The notes under the pieces: generated by a model
The model's database searches: none
What the model was told of the DNA's origin: nothing
What the model saw: the letters and a program-made list of their open reading frames with translations, nothing else
From: Hygrocybe punicea
Lineage: Eukaryota > Basidiomycota > Agaricomycetes > Agaricales > Hygrophoraceae
Length of the DNA: 64,000 nucleotides
Reading direction: 5' to 3'
Assembly: GCA_963556145.1 (NCBI GenBank)
Contig: OY744462.1
Coordinates: forward strand, 2,418,001 to 2,482,000
Shown: positions 46,813-59,043 of the stretch, piece by piece
How positions within the stretch are numbered: the stretch's first letter is position 1
Layout of the letters: each line of letters starts with the position of its first letter
Program-made: the position numbers and the translations under genes

Positions 46813-47263
46813 CGCTTGACAGTCCCAGAACGGTCTGTCGAGCAGGGCGTCGGCGGCTGTTCGGTGTAACGGAAGGCAAGAGGTTCCCGCAATGGTGGCC
46901 ATTTCGCCGCAGCAGGTAGAATCGGTGGTAGATAATAAACGGTAGTAGTCAAATGAGTGTTCGTCGCCACTTCCAGCTTGCTTCGGCACGTGCCGGTGGT
47001 GTGTGTAAATTCACACGGCGTGACAGACGCGCTAGTTCAAGTTAGCCAAACTTTTCTGGATTTGGTGTCTTCTAGGTCTAACTTACTCGCCAGGATTGCA
47101 CTGAGCCTGCGCACGAGCACGATAGCGCTCAAACGATTCCTCACTTTTGGAGCATCTTTGTACGAAACTGTTCCAAGACTCAGACATGCGTATGTATAGG
47201 GACCCTGTCTCTCTGAGACCAGTTCACTTTCGAACGAAATCTCTTACTCCTAAACGCAAGACC

Positions 47264-47271
47264 TATATAAG
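47264..47271 (+). promoter_or_regulatory. TATA-like box of the kinase gene
   Basis: TATATAAG, 158-165 bases before ATG 47429. Confidence 0.4.
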
Positions 47272-47428
47272 AAAGGGTACGGCTCCTTTTCAGACCTTCC
47301 AACCTTTAACACTAACCAGATGGTCTTCGATAACGCTTTCAAGTCTCCCCCATCTGGACACGGTCTTGGCGTGAACGTGAGCTCTCTTCGCTACCTCTTC
47401 CTCCACCAGGCGCTGACAAGGATGCACA

Positions 47429-49162
47429 ATGCAGTACCAAGGATCAAATCCTGTCTCTTTCAGCAGCGTTGGAGACGACTCGTCATTCACGTCGAGTTGC
47501 TCCCGGCTCACATCCAACAAGATTCCCCGCGCCATGAAACTCGATGACCTCGATGTTCTGAAACTCCTCGGAACAGGAGCGAGTGGTTGCGTTTACCTCA
47601 CGAGGGACAAGGTTACCTCCAAGCTTTTCGCACTCAAGGTGATCAAGAAAAAAGGTCGATCTGCCGCGTCTCTCGAAGGGATACTTTATGAGCAGCGAAT
47701 TCAGAGCATGGTGTCGGAGGAAAGACACTTTCCTTCATTGGAAGCCAGCTGGCACGATGAGAACAACTTTTACCTTGCCATGGTATGCCAAAGCTGCGAC
47801 ATCTGTCTACTCATTTGACCGGGGTCCCTTTTTAGACTTACCACGCTGGTGGTGATTTAGCTTTTGAGCTTATGAGGTGCAAAACTTTTGAGAGGGCTCG
47901 CGCTCGTCTTTATGCGGCAGAGATGGTACGAGAATTGCTGACATATCTCAGATGAGCAACTACTCATGTCCCTTCAGGTCATCGCACTCGAACACCTCCA
48001 CCAGAACAACATTATCCATCGGGATGTCAAACCTGGCAACCTTCTCTTTGACGATAATGGTCACATCCTCTTGGCCGACTTTGGTCTGGCGAAGATCTTC
48101 GAGAGTACTGTCGATTATACAACAGATCCTTTGCGTGCGAATTCAGGCTGGATCAACTCCAATGTCGGAGGTGGTGATTCAGGGTGCTTTTTCGACGACG
48201 GGGAACCAACAAAATGCTTCACCAAAGAAGTATGTGGGACACCCTTCTATATGACGCCTGAAATGCATTATGGAGAAAACTATTCTTTTGATGCGGATTA
48301 CTGGGGGATGGGCGTCACTCTCTATAGTATGCTCACAGGAAGGGTATGTGGGAAGCGTATCAATCGGTGTTTCCTTCTGACTGACGAACGGACTTCAGAT
48401 AGCCTTTGGGGCGAATGCTGAGAATAGAAATGAGATGGCGGCCACAGTAGCCAAGGACGATCTTGAATTCCAGAGCACAGACAACATTGATGTGGTTACT
48501 CAGGATTTTTTGCAAGGAGTTCTAGCAAAGGATCCTCGAGACAGATTGACAGTCGAGCAAATAAAATCGCATGCGTACTTCAGGACAATGTGGGTACAAT
48601 TCCACGAAGTATTTTCTCTTTATGTTGACGTGTTTCTTACAGCGACTGGCTGAAGCTTGCGAGGAAAGAGGTCGACCTGCATTGGAAGCCATTCCTTAAG
48701 CCTGTTCCGAGGGTACCTCGATCGGATGTTCTCTTCACCAAAGGTCGTGCATATGATACAACGAACGATCCCTTTCCCGAGTTCACGTACAACTCCTTTC
48801 GTGTTCAGTTCCCTGCTAAGCGTGGGGAAACCCCAAATACCACGAGGGCCCACAGAAAAGGCACTCCAATCCCTACTGCAGGGAGGTTTCTGGGCATTTT
48901 TGGCAATCCAAAAATATCGTTTCGGAGAGGACCTGGTCCACTGTCAGGTCTTGGGCCCCATCGCCTCCCACAACAGATGGCTCGTCAAGGAAACTCCCCG
49001 ATTTCATCTGTTCCTTTAAATATCCAGGACAAGCGCGATACGCCTACCGCTGTCCGCAGAAGCAATCCTGTAAGACCAGAGCGGTTGTTCAGCGAGATCA
49101 AGCGGTGGACAAAGAAAATGTGGGTGGCGAAGCCAAGCACTCGAGTGGATTTGTTGACATGA
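47429..49162 (+). CDS. AGC-like Ser/Thr protein kinase, fungal type
   Basis: A eukaryotic protein kinase with complete catalytic residues. ATG 47429 (MQYQGSNPVSFSSVGDD) leads to the Gly loop LLGTGASGCVYLTRD, ATP-binding Lys in LFALKVIKKKG, and a helix-C Glu near LYEQRIQSMVSEERHFPSLE. Then come the catalytic loop IIHRDVKPGNLLFDDNGHI and the DFG motif LLADFGLAKIF. The activation loop carries an insertion of about 45 residues (with WINSNVGGGDSGCFFDDG) before EVCGTPFYMTPEMHYGE; the usual APE is TPE. The C-lobe has DADYWGMGVTLYSMLTGR. Past the kinase domain lies FPEFTYNSF, matching the AGC hydrophobic motif F-x-x-F-S/T-Y/F. A Pro/Arg-rich tail ends RVDLLT. At least four introns. It is probably an orphan fungal AGC-type kinase; upstream signals are unknown. 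Confidence 0.8.
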
Positions 49163-49629
49163 GTTATGGGAGGGTGAAGGGGAGAGAGCATGCTGAACGC
49201 GAAGATGCTGCTGGCTTCAAGTTCTATACGACAACGAGCGTTTAATCGCTTTCGAATTACTCCAAACCAAGGATGCACCGAAACAGCCTGAGAATAGCCC
49301 ACCGACAACGAAGGGTCATAGCTCTGAAATGGCCAAATACGGCCTAAAGTAAAGGAAATTTGGAAGTAGAAATGCCTTGCTTGCAGTACTGAGCGCTGCG
49401 GGATTGTAGTTAAATCCGGGACACCCGGGCCGGAGAATTTGTCCTTGTTTATATGTCACGTGTTTGACCTTCATCCTTGCCTCGATGGACTACAGTACTA
49501 AATAATACCTTTCCGTACGCGACGTGAAGGCACAAATACCTAGTCAAATCGTCTTTGGCTGAAAAGAAAAGAAAAGGCTCTGAATTATCGGATTCCGTCT
49601 TCCTACAGAACGCACCAACCTATTGGGTT
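49163..49629. other. intergenic, EAF1 promoter
   Basis: A CCCGGG-centred inverted sequence (about 49418-49433) is the only structure seen. No gene. Confidence 0.4.
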
Positions 49630-52600
49630 ATGCGACCATCGGCCTCGCCAGAATCTTTTGTGGAGGACCGCGTCGAACAGCTAAAGTGAGATTATCTAGC
49701 GTATTCCCAAATAGCTGCTTCAACTACTTTGTATCCATAGAGCCATCTCACAACGCAGAAATGTACTTCTTCGTGAAATGTACCATTTGATACGAAGGCG
49801 ACAAAACGTTGGATTTGTCCTCACACTTGACGAGGGTGAAGAAGAGGACTTGCCCAAATTCTTGGACAGATTTGATCTTAGGAAGAAGTATGTATTTTTA
49901 GCTTCTTGTGTTCAATTCCTCAACGGTTCCATTCAAAGTCCAGAAACTGGTACAGTAGCCCACCTCCTTGATAGTGAGATGTTCGCACCGGACTCTTCTC
50001 GACGGCCTGGACAGTCTGATTTCAGGACGCGATCGCGATCCATGGCAAAGGCGAATGCCACCGATATAAAAACCCCAAATGTCGAACCTGCAGTAGAACG
50101 AAGGGCGTCTCTGCGCCGTGAGGTTAGGAAAGCCGAGTGGAGAAACAAATCCCGGATTGTCAAAGGAGTCGACGATGAATCTTTTGATCTTCCTGCTGTG
50201 TCGCACCATTCCGTTAAATCAGGCGATGAGGGTGAATCGGATGACATCCTTGCGTTGGAACCGCCCGAAGGGCAGCCTTCTCGACACCACTCTGCGTCTC
50301 TCCCACCACATCATTATCAAGACGACGACGATGACGAACGCGACGAACTTGATCTCATTGGATCTATCTCCCCGTCTCCAAGATCTGGGACATCTTACGA
50401 GCCTCGAACACGGGATTCTTATCATCGAGAAGACACCGAGGAAGACGGACGAATTCAACATGAAGAGATTCCTATTGCTGATGAAGGAGAGCTTGCTGAA
50501 CCTGAAGCCATACAAATTGGGATCAGAGAAGAACGGCGGGTGTCCACACCCCCCTCAGTTGTGCCAGCAACTGAACAGGTTGTTTCCGAGATTGGGCTTA
50601 CTGAACTACTCAAAATAGTCACGCCGGAGATAGAGCAGATGGATACGGCGAACGACGATGGGGTTGTGGACGCAGAATCAATGCCCATGCCGCCAGTCGA
50701 GTTTCGTTTTCCCCAAGAAGACCCGAATGTACAGAAAGAAGAGGGTGACGTGTTACAGGCAGGGTTACAATTACTGGTACAAGAAGATATCGTGATGGAA
50801 CCACTAGAAGACCAAACGAAATTGGAACCCATGGCGAACCCGAGTAAGGTCCAGGACATGGCCATGGAATGCGACGTTCCCATTGCCAAGGTTGTATATG
50901 CTCCCGGGCCATACCCTCCTGAATTACTATCCTTTGCGATACGTTCTACACGACCAGTTTCAATGCTTGCACCATCATCTCCCCTTCCCACTTTGCCACC
51001 ATATAACTTCGACGTTGGTCCAGAACCCGCGTCACCTCCACATTCATCTTCGCTCGCTGAGATTCGACATCACTTCAATCCTCAGTACACTCTTCCTCCA
51101 CTTAAAGCCCTACCTCTCGAGTTTAACCGCCGAGGTAAGCTCGCAAAGCAACAGCGCAAACGAGAGAAGGAGCGTGAGAAGACCTGGTGCTCGGACAAGA
51201 GTGAGGGGAGGAGGGAATCCAAGGATGAATGTGTGCCGATGGGCTTGAACAGATGGAGTGCCAATTTACGCGCAAATCCTGTCTGGACCAAAGTCAATCG
51301 TGCTTCTAAATGCTTAAGCACACGAGATTGGAGTGTATGTCACCCTTCCTGTCTCGTTATGTTACTGAATGGTACCATCTCAGGTGGCAATGACGGAACT
51401 GAGATTAGTTCGTACATTTGATCGTGTAGAGTTGTTGAAAAATGAAGGACGGTGGAGCTTTAGGCAGCCAAAAAAACAAAGAGGCGTTGGTGGACTCGCT
51501 AAGACTCATTGGGACTATCTCATGGATGAAATGGTAAGATTTTCCAGTTACACTGTTTGGTGGCTTCGCGTTGATAACAACTCTTCCAGAAATGGATGCG
51601 CATTGATTTTCGGGAAGAACGAAAGTGGAAAATGGCGTTGGCATACAATCTTTCTACAGCCGTGCTTGAATGGCACGCAGCCGACAGCTCAACGGAGAGA
51701 GTGCAGAAAGGAATATGTGTTTTGTGGAAACCTCCACAGATGGCAGAGTTGGACGAGAATCCCACTGAAAACGCCGAAGACTGCATGGACGTTGATCCCT
51801 TACCCCAAGTGAAGGAGCCAAATCCGTTGTCAATGGTTGACTATGGCTCTGATGACGAGGACGAGGACGAGGAACCAGACAAGGATCCGGGCGTAGTTGA
51901 CGTACTCGAGCCAACTGTCATAGTTCAGGATGCTCTTGAATATGCCGATCACGATCGTAATCAGCCAGGGGACGGCGTTATAGAAGCGATGGAGCCTAAG
52001 AAGGAAGACGTCGACGATTCTTCAGCATTGCAAAGTGCCAGTGTTGAAGGTGGTGGAAACTCTCGAGATGCCGCTCAAGGTTCTGTCCCAGAAGAAATCA
52101 AGGTTTTCAAAATGGATGATACTTTGGTTGGAACTGCGATCAGTTTGAAGTCGGCATCGATGGACCCCAAGTCGAAGATCTATGCACCGTTGCGAGAAAG
52201 CATTGCGTATTCCGATGAACGAAAGCTCTTTCTTGATCTGGACGACCTCTATCAGGAACTCTCACTTGAAGATAGCGCGGTGGAAGCTCTGCCTCCGCCT
52301 CCTGATCTTTCGGCAATATTTCCGGATCTCATACCCCTGGGTCTTCCAGATGTTGCGCCTCCCCTTGCTCCGAGTTCATTGGAGGGTAAGAAAAAATCTG
52401 AGAAGAGATCGGAAAAAGATGATCCCAACAAGCGAGCTGAAGATACTACATACACGAAACTCGCTCCTGTTGGACGGTTCATGTATTGCAAACCAACGCT
52501 TCTAGGTCCTCTTCAACCTGCAAAACACTGGAAAGATGGCAGGTGGTGTAATTTAGACGAAATCGGGGTCACAGCTGAGATTGATGGCCCCTCTGCTAAA

Positions 52601-54206
52601 CCAGCCGAGGAGTGCACATGCGGTATATTTTTCTTCTATACCCAAGGACCGAAGCCTCACTAACAGGCAAACATAGAACTGTTCGAAGGCAACAAACCTG
52701 GCAACTCGCCTTCGGTGTACATCCCTATGCTACCAGGGCCACCAAAAGAATCTCGAAAGCGAGTCGAGCACTTATGGACCGAACGAGATGACGTTCTTTT
52801 GAAGGCTACGGTGGAGAAGTATCCAAATAACTGGCCGCTGATTTGTGATATTTTCAACTCCTCTCGAATCACTATATCGACGGATAGAAGAACCCCCTGG
52901 GACTGTCTTGAACGATGGAAAACACGTTGGGAATCTGGTACCCAATTCGTGCCTCAAGCTGTGGTCTGATCACTCATTTATTTATTTATGCCATCTTAGA
53001 AGAGGTGCTTCAACCTGCGCCGGCTCAAATGACAACAAGGGGTGTAAAGCGGCTGGCCAGCGCAAGTTTGACTGGATTAGGCGTGGGTGGTAGTTCATTA
53101 GGTTCAGGCAGTGAGTCCAAGAAACGACGCCGGCATTTCTTGATGCTCGAAACAATTCGGAAAACCGCCAAAAAGCGTGAGCAAGAGAAAAAGTCGAGTT
53201 GTGCGTGTTCATCATGCGGAATTACATACAACTGTTTGACGTGAATAATTTCTATAGCAAATCAAAGGAAGCCGTCTGCTATCCACGACACCCACGGCCA
53301 GTACAACAAGATGCCGAAATTGACCCCCGCAGAGCTAAGCCGAATGAAAGCAGACAAGGAGCAGAGAGATGATCAAGAGTTATTGTTGGCCAAGAGAAGG
53401 CACGAAGAACTTTCCCGTCAACAACTGTTGCGCGATCAGGCTCACCGTATGCAAGTCGCTCCCAACATGGTAAGGTTGGTGGTCCCTTGCATTCCTTCAC
53501 TGCTGACTCCATTAGTAGCAGCAAGCCCAGCAGCAGCAGCAGCACCAACACCAACAGCAGCAGCAACTACAACAACCACAACAGCAGCAGCAACAAGTTA
53601 ACGGCCCAGCTAGACCTCCCGGGATTGGGATTTCTGCCGCTCAAGGAGTGCCGCAAATACGGAGCCAAGTTAATATCTCACAGCAACAGAGGATCCCAAC
53701 ACCCATGTCTACCGCCAATACCCGCCTCTCACCTCAGCAAATGATGCAGGTTCAAGCACAAGCTCAGGCACGCGCCTTGGCGGCGCAAGCGCAAGGACAA
53801 ACCACCAACATCAACGGAGTTGGTGCTCATATGTCACCGCCGTATATCCCGCGGGCTGCCACATCTTCCCCGGCGCAATCATCTTCTCCCCGTAATACAG
53901 GTACACCATCAAATCCCGGTAACCCACCTCGTCCACCATCGGCTCAACCACAAACCGGAATGGCCCCAATTCCGCAAGTTTCGGGGAATGCAATACCGCG
54001 TCCAACCAATAACATCGGTCATTTCTTTCCCCCTGTCCCGAATATGCAAGGCGCACAATATACTCCCGAGCAAGCTCTTCGACTCACTCTTATGCAGGTT
54101 GGTCGAAATCGATCATGTGTACTTATAGGCTGAATTATTCTTTCAGGCACAAAGGCCCGTAGGAATACAAGGCGGTCAAAATGGGTCATACCCGCCTCAG
54201 TCTTGA
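49630..54206 (+). CDS. EAF1: Eaf1/Vid21, scaffold of the NuA4 histone acetyltransferase
   Basis: Eaf1 is the platform subunit of NuA4 (histone H4/H2A acetylation). ATG 49630 (MRPSASPESFVEDRVEQLK) leads to the conserved N-terminal helix (LTTQRNVLLREMYHLIRRRQ). A long acidic, disordered region follows. The HSA domain spans the exons around 51390-51700 (KTHWDYLMDEM joined to KWMRIDFREERKWKMALAYN). Further on, FLDLDDLYQELSLEDSAVEA and PVGRFMYCKPTLLGPLQPAK precede a Myb/SANT domain (RVEHLWTERDDVLLKATVEK, YPNNWPLICDIFNSSRITIS, TDRRTPWDCLERWKTRW). Then comes KKRRRHFLMLETIRKTAKKR, and the C-terminus is Gln-rich with a CAG-type tract. The end is at TGA 54204-54206. Domain order HSA-SANT-polyQ is diagnostic. 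It has about nine introns and more than 1,300 residues. Confidence 0.9.
53519..53595. repeat. CAG/CAA trinucleotide tract coding polyglutamine
   Basis: Runs of CAG, CAA and CAC codons directly after the acceptor at about 53518 encode a Gln/His-rich segment of EAF1. This kind of tract is prone to length change. Confidence 0.85.
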
Positions 54207-54678
54207 GTTTTGCAAACTATCTTATGAGGTTATTGGTACATTGGTGTAGAAAATTGCAATGCCAGGTCCTTGGACAGTGCACCGTTGAGCAAAAATAACT
54301 TGCCTGGTGAAATGTAGGCCATTTGATATTATGAGGGATTGGGCCAACATCATTAAGATAAATTATATTCTCAGCTGATTTAATTCATATGTACCAGACT
54401 GGGAAATCTACAAAGAAAAAAATAAGACTACCAGCTGTATAAATATGGACCAATTTTCTCACTACATCCATGTCAATCTGAACTCCAATTGCTGAGTTAT
54501 TCATTTTACACATGGGATAGCTAATGGCTCAAAGTTCATCTATTTATCTTATAAGTTATCACATGCATCTTCAAGCTAAATGTGGGGCAGCATCTCACTC
54601 ATGTAAATTAGATAATTTCCCCCTCCATGATCATCTGAATCCATGCAGTATTGTGCTTTATTACTGCAATCGGTACGT
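54207..54678. other. intergenic, AT-rich
   Basis: No gene recognised between EAF1 and the ATPase-inhibitor gene. Composition is AT-rich and short frames are not protein-like. The first exon of the next gene may lie here. Confidence 0.35.
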
Positions 54679-55149
54679 ATGGTTTCCAAGCTCCTCCAGA
54701 GTCCAGCCTCACCAAAAACGGTAATTATTTGGTTGAACAAACAAACCACATTGAATTCGTTTTCAACTATAAACAACGACTCGGACATGACTGACTTCGC
54801 CGCGCAGGTGAGAGCGCTACTAGGCATGCCATCCGCTCTTTTTCTAAAAAAGATATCGAGGATAAGACCTGGAAATCCAAGGGGCAAGCCGAAGAAGCTC
54901 GCTACATCCACGCCAAAGTGGGTATTATTATTATTACCCTTGGGCAATAATCGTACCAAAAAAAAAAAACCACACAACATTTGTATTTTCTCTCATCAGG
55001 AGCAAGCTCAACTTGCCGCAATCCGTGAGCAAATGAAAAAGAACGAAGAGGCCAAGGTACAACCAGTACCGGAGCGAGATTTCGAAGGGGGGTTTGGTGG
55101 TCAGGAAGACCTCGAAGATCGATATGCGACGACGAGTGGGGAGCATTAA
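54679..55149 (+). CDS. probable mitochondrial F1F0-ATPase inhibitor (IF1 family)
   Basis: A short, charged, helical protein resembling IF1, which blocks ATP hydrolysis by F1 at low matrix pH. The clear part is RHAIRSFSKKDIEDKTWKSK, GQAEEARYIHAK, then after an intron (GTGGGT to CAG) EQAQLAAIREQMKKNEEAK. The pattern basic-presequence, E(D)xxYIxxKEQEQL, coiled helix is that of the family. The C-terminus (VPERDFEGGFGGQEDLEDRY) differs from yeast and animal forms. The N-terminus is unsure: an exon MVSKLLQSPASPKT at 54679-54720 can be joined only through an unusual GAG acceptor at 54812. The true first exon may lie elsewhere upstream. Confidence 0.55.
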   Translation: MVSKLLQSPASPKTVIIWLNKQTTLNSFSTINNDSDMTDFAAQVRALLGMPSALFLKKISRIRPGNPRGKPKKLATSTPKWVLLLLPLGNNRTKKKKPHNICIFSHQEQAQLAAIREQMKKNEEAKVQPVPERDFEGGFGGQEDLEDRYATTSGEH

Positions 55150-55409
55150 ACAGGGGGTGGAATGACCAATGACATCATTGAATCGCAATAGCGACTCCTC
55201 GAAAAATGTAATCAAACACACAGATTATAACGAACAAGATGTTAATGTAATATTCAAATATTTGGGTGGGGGGGGTAGGAGGTGACAATGTACAAGAAGG
55301 GGAGGAGTCCATCATGATGCATTGGTCAGGAATTTCGCAAGTCCATCAAACAAACAAAAAAATACACTCGCTCAAGGAAGAGAATGTTGAAATGCAATGT
55401 GGTATCATA

Positions 55410-58400
55410 TCATGCAGGTGCAGGAGTAATCTGCGGCTCCTCAGCCGTCCCTCGTTTCCTTGTGCTTCCAGAGCACAATGGTGAGGGGGGTGCAGCAGGA
55501 CCTACCCAGGGATCAAGGTAGCTGCAGGATTCAATAGGCACCATGAGCCCAGCGGTATCTGCAGCATTCTGCCATCCGTTTCCGGCAAGAACAGCGGCCG
55601 TGCCAGTGGCGCTTGCCGTGATCGACGGACCAGGCAGCGTTGGGACAGGACCGGTAGGGGTGTACGTGGGCAGCAGGCTGGCGGCGCCACCTCCGATAAT
55701 GGAGGTTGGCGGCCAGGCAAAGGCGGCGGAATCTGTTGCAGCGATGTTTCCAGCGCCTGCACCGCCGGTCTGCCATGCGCTGAGAGGAGGGCTCCATGGG
55801 TTGGCGTTGTTGCAAGATCCGATTGCTTCGCGAGGATCAGTTGGCATCCATCCCTGTTCCAAGCCAAGCTGGTACGACCAGGCAGGCGACTCGACCTTTC
55901 CAGTCACCGAAGAGTTGCCTATTTTCCATGTCCAGAAGAACCAGTTCTAGCAATGGGAAGTTAGCACACGTAGAGGTAAATAATAATATCAGACAAGGAA
56001 ACGTACCTGGAGTGCATCCATGCTGGACAAGGCAAACTGTTTAATCGCGTCCTTCGTGCTCTGATCATAGTTTTGCCAATCCGTCCAGGGGTCACAGCTG
56101 CCAACCCTGGGAAAGGTGCCATCTGTATACGTCCCGTCGTACCTGGCGCCCAAACCTATCCCGTTCACCCATTTCCCACAGTCAGTCACCGCATTGCTGA
56201 ACTCGCCAGCACTGCTCAATCCGAACGCGGCCATAGAAGTATTCACAGCCCCGCCCCACGTACCGCAAGGGGTGGTAGCGTACGACGATATGGGAGAGCT
56301 TGATTGAGGTCCGAAGCAGAGGTAGGGATGTGAGTCTAGAGTTATGCGGTCTGCCCCAGTTAGGAAGCCAGCCCACTGGCTCCTGCTGAAAAATGCATCG
56401 TGCAACGAGACAAATGGACCATTGCCCTCGCCCACTCCACTTGCCTCACGAACTATATTGTATGCTTGGAGGTAGCTGTTGGGGGGGTAAGAGATTGAGA
56501 AAGAAAATATCGAAGAACGACGACTCACTATCGAGATAGGTTCTCCTGGCCTACGGTTGGACCCTGTGGCTCGTTGGTAATGCCAAATATTGTGACGACA
56601 TCGCTGTACTGAGGCTGGGAAATGAATTCAGCGATGATCCTGATGTAGTCAAGAGAGCGTTGCGCGTTGGCGAGACCCATAGGACCGTTGAGAACGTTGA
56701 TAGATCCTAGACGACCCGAGTGGTTCCACCCGTTCTGGCTTCCGGGAAGGGCATGCAAGTCGAGATTGATGCGGAGACCATACTTGCGCGCCCACTTGAT
56801 TGCCTTGAGGAAGTAGCTAAAAAGACACGACGACAACAATTGGCATGAGCAGGAGCAGAAATATAATTGAAGACGAACGTACGTCCATGAGGTCTTGGCT
56901 AGGAACGGTTCATTGTCGCGAGTTTCAATGGCCCAATACGGAAGAGGGATGCGAACGAAGTTCAGACCTGCACTAGCAATTTGGGCAAAATCTCGCTCAG
57001 TCTGCGCAATTTTGTCAGTAAGATTCCTGAGATTCCTGTGCAGGCCACTCACAATGAATGTCTTGTAGTGATTTTCTAGTTGTGCTAAACCTCCATTGGC
57101 GGTGTCCGCAGTCATGGCGAGACTAAGAGTCCACTCGTCGACGACTGGAGGTGTATTGCTGGTGTAGGGTTCGAAAAGAGCGGGTGTACTGTGTGACCGA
57201 TGTCAGTCACGCTCTAAAGGTAAATATATTAATGATGACTCGCATGAACTGTCAATGAATTATAAGTCAGAATGCATTGGGTTTGCGAGAAGGGAGGACG
57301 CTTACAGGTTCTGTGTTAAGCCAGCCGCCAAGATTGACTCTGTACGGGTCATGAGATGTCTACATTGATTGCAGGGCGAGGACAAAAACTGACCCTCTAA
57401 TTCTGTCGATACCGTAGTTAAATGTCTCGTTCAAGGCAGGGTTCCACGACTGAGCCTTTGCACCATTATTGAAGGGATCATTCTCGTCGAAATACCAGTA
57501 GCCACCAAAAGAATTCTTGAAAACGAATGTGGTGCCATCGTCCATAGTTACCGTGCTTCCATCGCCACCGGTGACGGCCAACGACTGTTGCGTTGGCGAT
57601 GAAGTGCTAGATGGTTTTGGGGCTGAGGCTGAGGTATGTTCGGCGGTACTGGCGTGACTCGTCTTCCGCTTGAAAACGGTAAAATAGAGCGGAATGACAA
57701 CGGCAAGGATGAGGAAGATAGCGCCAGCGAGAATTGACCACAAAAGGAGTTTACGTTTTGTGACGATACGCGGTGCAGCGTACGTACCGCGCTTCTCCTC
57801 GAGATATCTGTTTCGGTCAACTGGAGACCTTGTCATTCCCCGCTGATTGCCAGCATAAAAACCATCATGAGGATCATCGCGATAGGAACTTTGGTCGTCG
57901 AAAAACGATGATGAGCCATATGGCCTGGTGTCATTGAGAGCATAGACTGAGCTGTTGAATTCGGAGTTACCAGCGGCCGAAGGGGCCTGGGAAGACGCTA
58001 TTGAATAACGACTATGAGGATCACCAGTACCATCATAGGCGGCAGCACCGAGAAATCGGGGTTGTGGGGGAACTTCTGGAAGAGGTGCGCCCAGGTCGTG
58101 TTCTGGCAATTCATGAAAACGGCTCTCTGAAGTATGGTATTGAGAGGCTGCATATGAATTTGGACGAGAACCGACTGTTGTGTCGATGGGAGCAACGGCA
58201 AGGAAGGGGGATTTTACATCATCCAAGGGAGGAGCATCAGGTTCGTCGTGTGATAATTGCTGGAATTGGGGTTGTGGAGTATGGTAAGAGAGCGAGGGGG
58301 GCTCTGGGGATGCTGATGGTGCGATGGGAAAGGAATCCGCAGGATGATCATTGCTTGTTGAAGGTAGAGGATCGTATACGATGTTGCGCGAAGGTTCGTT

Positions 58401-58412
58401 TGGCTGTGACAT
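55410..58412 (-). CDS. GH5 (subfamily 9) exo-beta-1,3-glucanase, type II membrane protein
   Basis: A cell-surface glucanase like Aspergillus ExgD, trimming wall beta-1,3-glucan. ATG 58412 opens a cytoplasmic tail of about 220 residues, rich in Pro/Ser/Tyr. A basic flank and one membrane span follow (KRKLLLWSILAGAIFLILAV), then a Ser/Thr stalk. The catalytic domain shows GIDRIRG-VNLGGWL, FAQIASAGLNFVRIPLPYWA, KYGLRINLDLHALPGSQNGW and the acid/base Glu in TIFGITNEPQGP. It continues with ITLDSHPYLCF, the nucleophile Glu in SSAGEFSNAVTDCGKWVNG, and NWFFWTWKIGNSS. A further C-terminal Ala/Thr/Pro-rich region ends TAEEPQITPAPA at 55410. Both catalytic Glu and substrate-cleft Trp residues are kept. 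Several introns of about 55-65 nt. Confidence 0.92.
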
Positions 58413-59043
58413 GGCTGGGTCGGCGTCCTAACAAAAGAGTGGTGAACAATGGACACTGTATAGTGTAGTGGTATTGCTTACAAGCGTTACCAGACCGACA
58501 AAAGAAATATTACGAAGAAAGACGGGGCGACGAAGGGTTTGTGGATCCGAAGGGTGCGTTGCCAGCGAGCCCTTATAAGGCTAGTCTAAACCCGTGATTC
58601 ACACACGATTATTATTGTCTTGGCACTTCCGACTCCGAGCCGTTGGAAGCTCAACGGCTCCAACGATGAGCAGCATATAGTCTACACGGACGACTTTAGC
58701 ACTACGGACTGTGGTGCTAATCCAAGTGCACGAGCTAGTAATTCTTTGTCGGCGGTGGCTATACGCGGAACGCCATTGATGCATTTGATCAATATGTCAC
58801 CGTCGTCCTGCAGGCCTGTGCAGGTCCACACGGTAGTTGCTCTGAGGCGGTGTACATCCACTTCGACGCTCTCATCATTGCGCTTTGATTCAAGGGATTC
58901 CGGCGTGATTTGGCGGCGTTTAATTTTGGCCACACCAAATAATATTTGCCGACACCGAAGTGATTTCAGCTCACGTGACTGACACGACACGCAAACAAAG
59001 CCCAACATGAAGACGTGAGTAAACGCGTGTTTGCTGTTCTTCA
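58413..59043. other. divergent region GH5 / ECO1
   Basis: Holds the GH5 promoter (a palindromic CCTTATAAGG at 58571-58580), the doubtful minus-strand gene at 58682-59008, and only 35 bases between that frame and ECO1. Confidence 0.4.
58682..59008 (-). CDS. candidate small gene, unrecognised
   Basis: A 108-codon frame from ATG 59008 (MLGFVCVSCQSRELKSLRCR). Its second half reads like a folded protein: KIKRRQITPESLESKRNDES, TVWTCTGLQDDGDILIKCIN, ATADKELLARALGLAPQSVV. No family recognised. Against it: the opposite strand is also open over most of the same span, and the frame begins inside what may be the ECO1 leader. It could be real, part of a longer spliced gene, or chance. Confidence 0.35.
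   Translation of the reverse strand: MLGFVCVSCQSRELKSLRCRQILFGVAKIKRRQITPESLESKRNDESVEVDVHRLRATTVWTCTGLQDDGDILIKCINGVPRIATADKELLARALGLAPQSVVLKSSV

Larger units (their letters stand above)
46753..47428. other. divergent promoter region
   Basis: Upstream of the membrane-protein gene (minus) and the kinase gene (plus). Each side has a TATA-like element. No coding signal in between. Confidence 0.4.

Noticed and set aside
50455..50991. 178-codon Ser/Gly-rich minus-strand frame
   Set aside because: Antisense of the acidic region of EAF1; no conserved features.
59001..59043. Upstream start of ECO1 at MKT followed by GTGAGT
   Set aside because: There is no AG acceptor before the MSTKVKRTYG start, so the downstream ATG is used.
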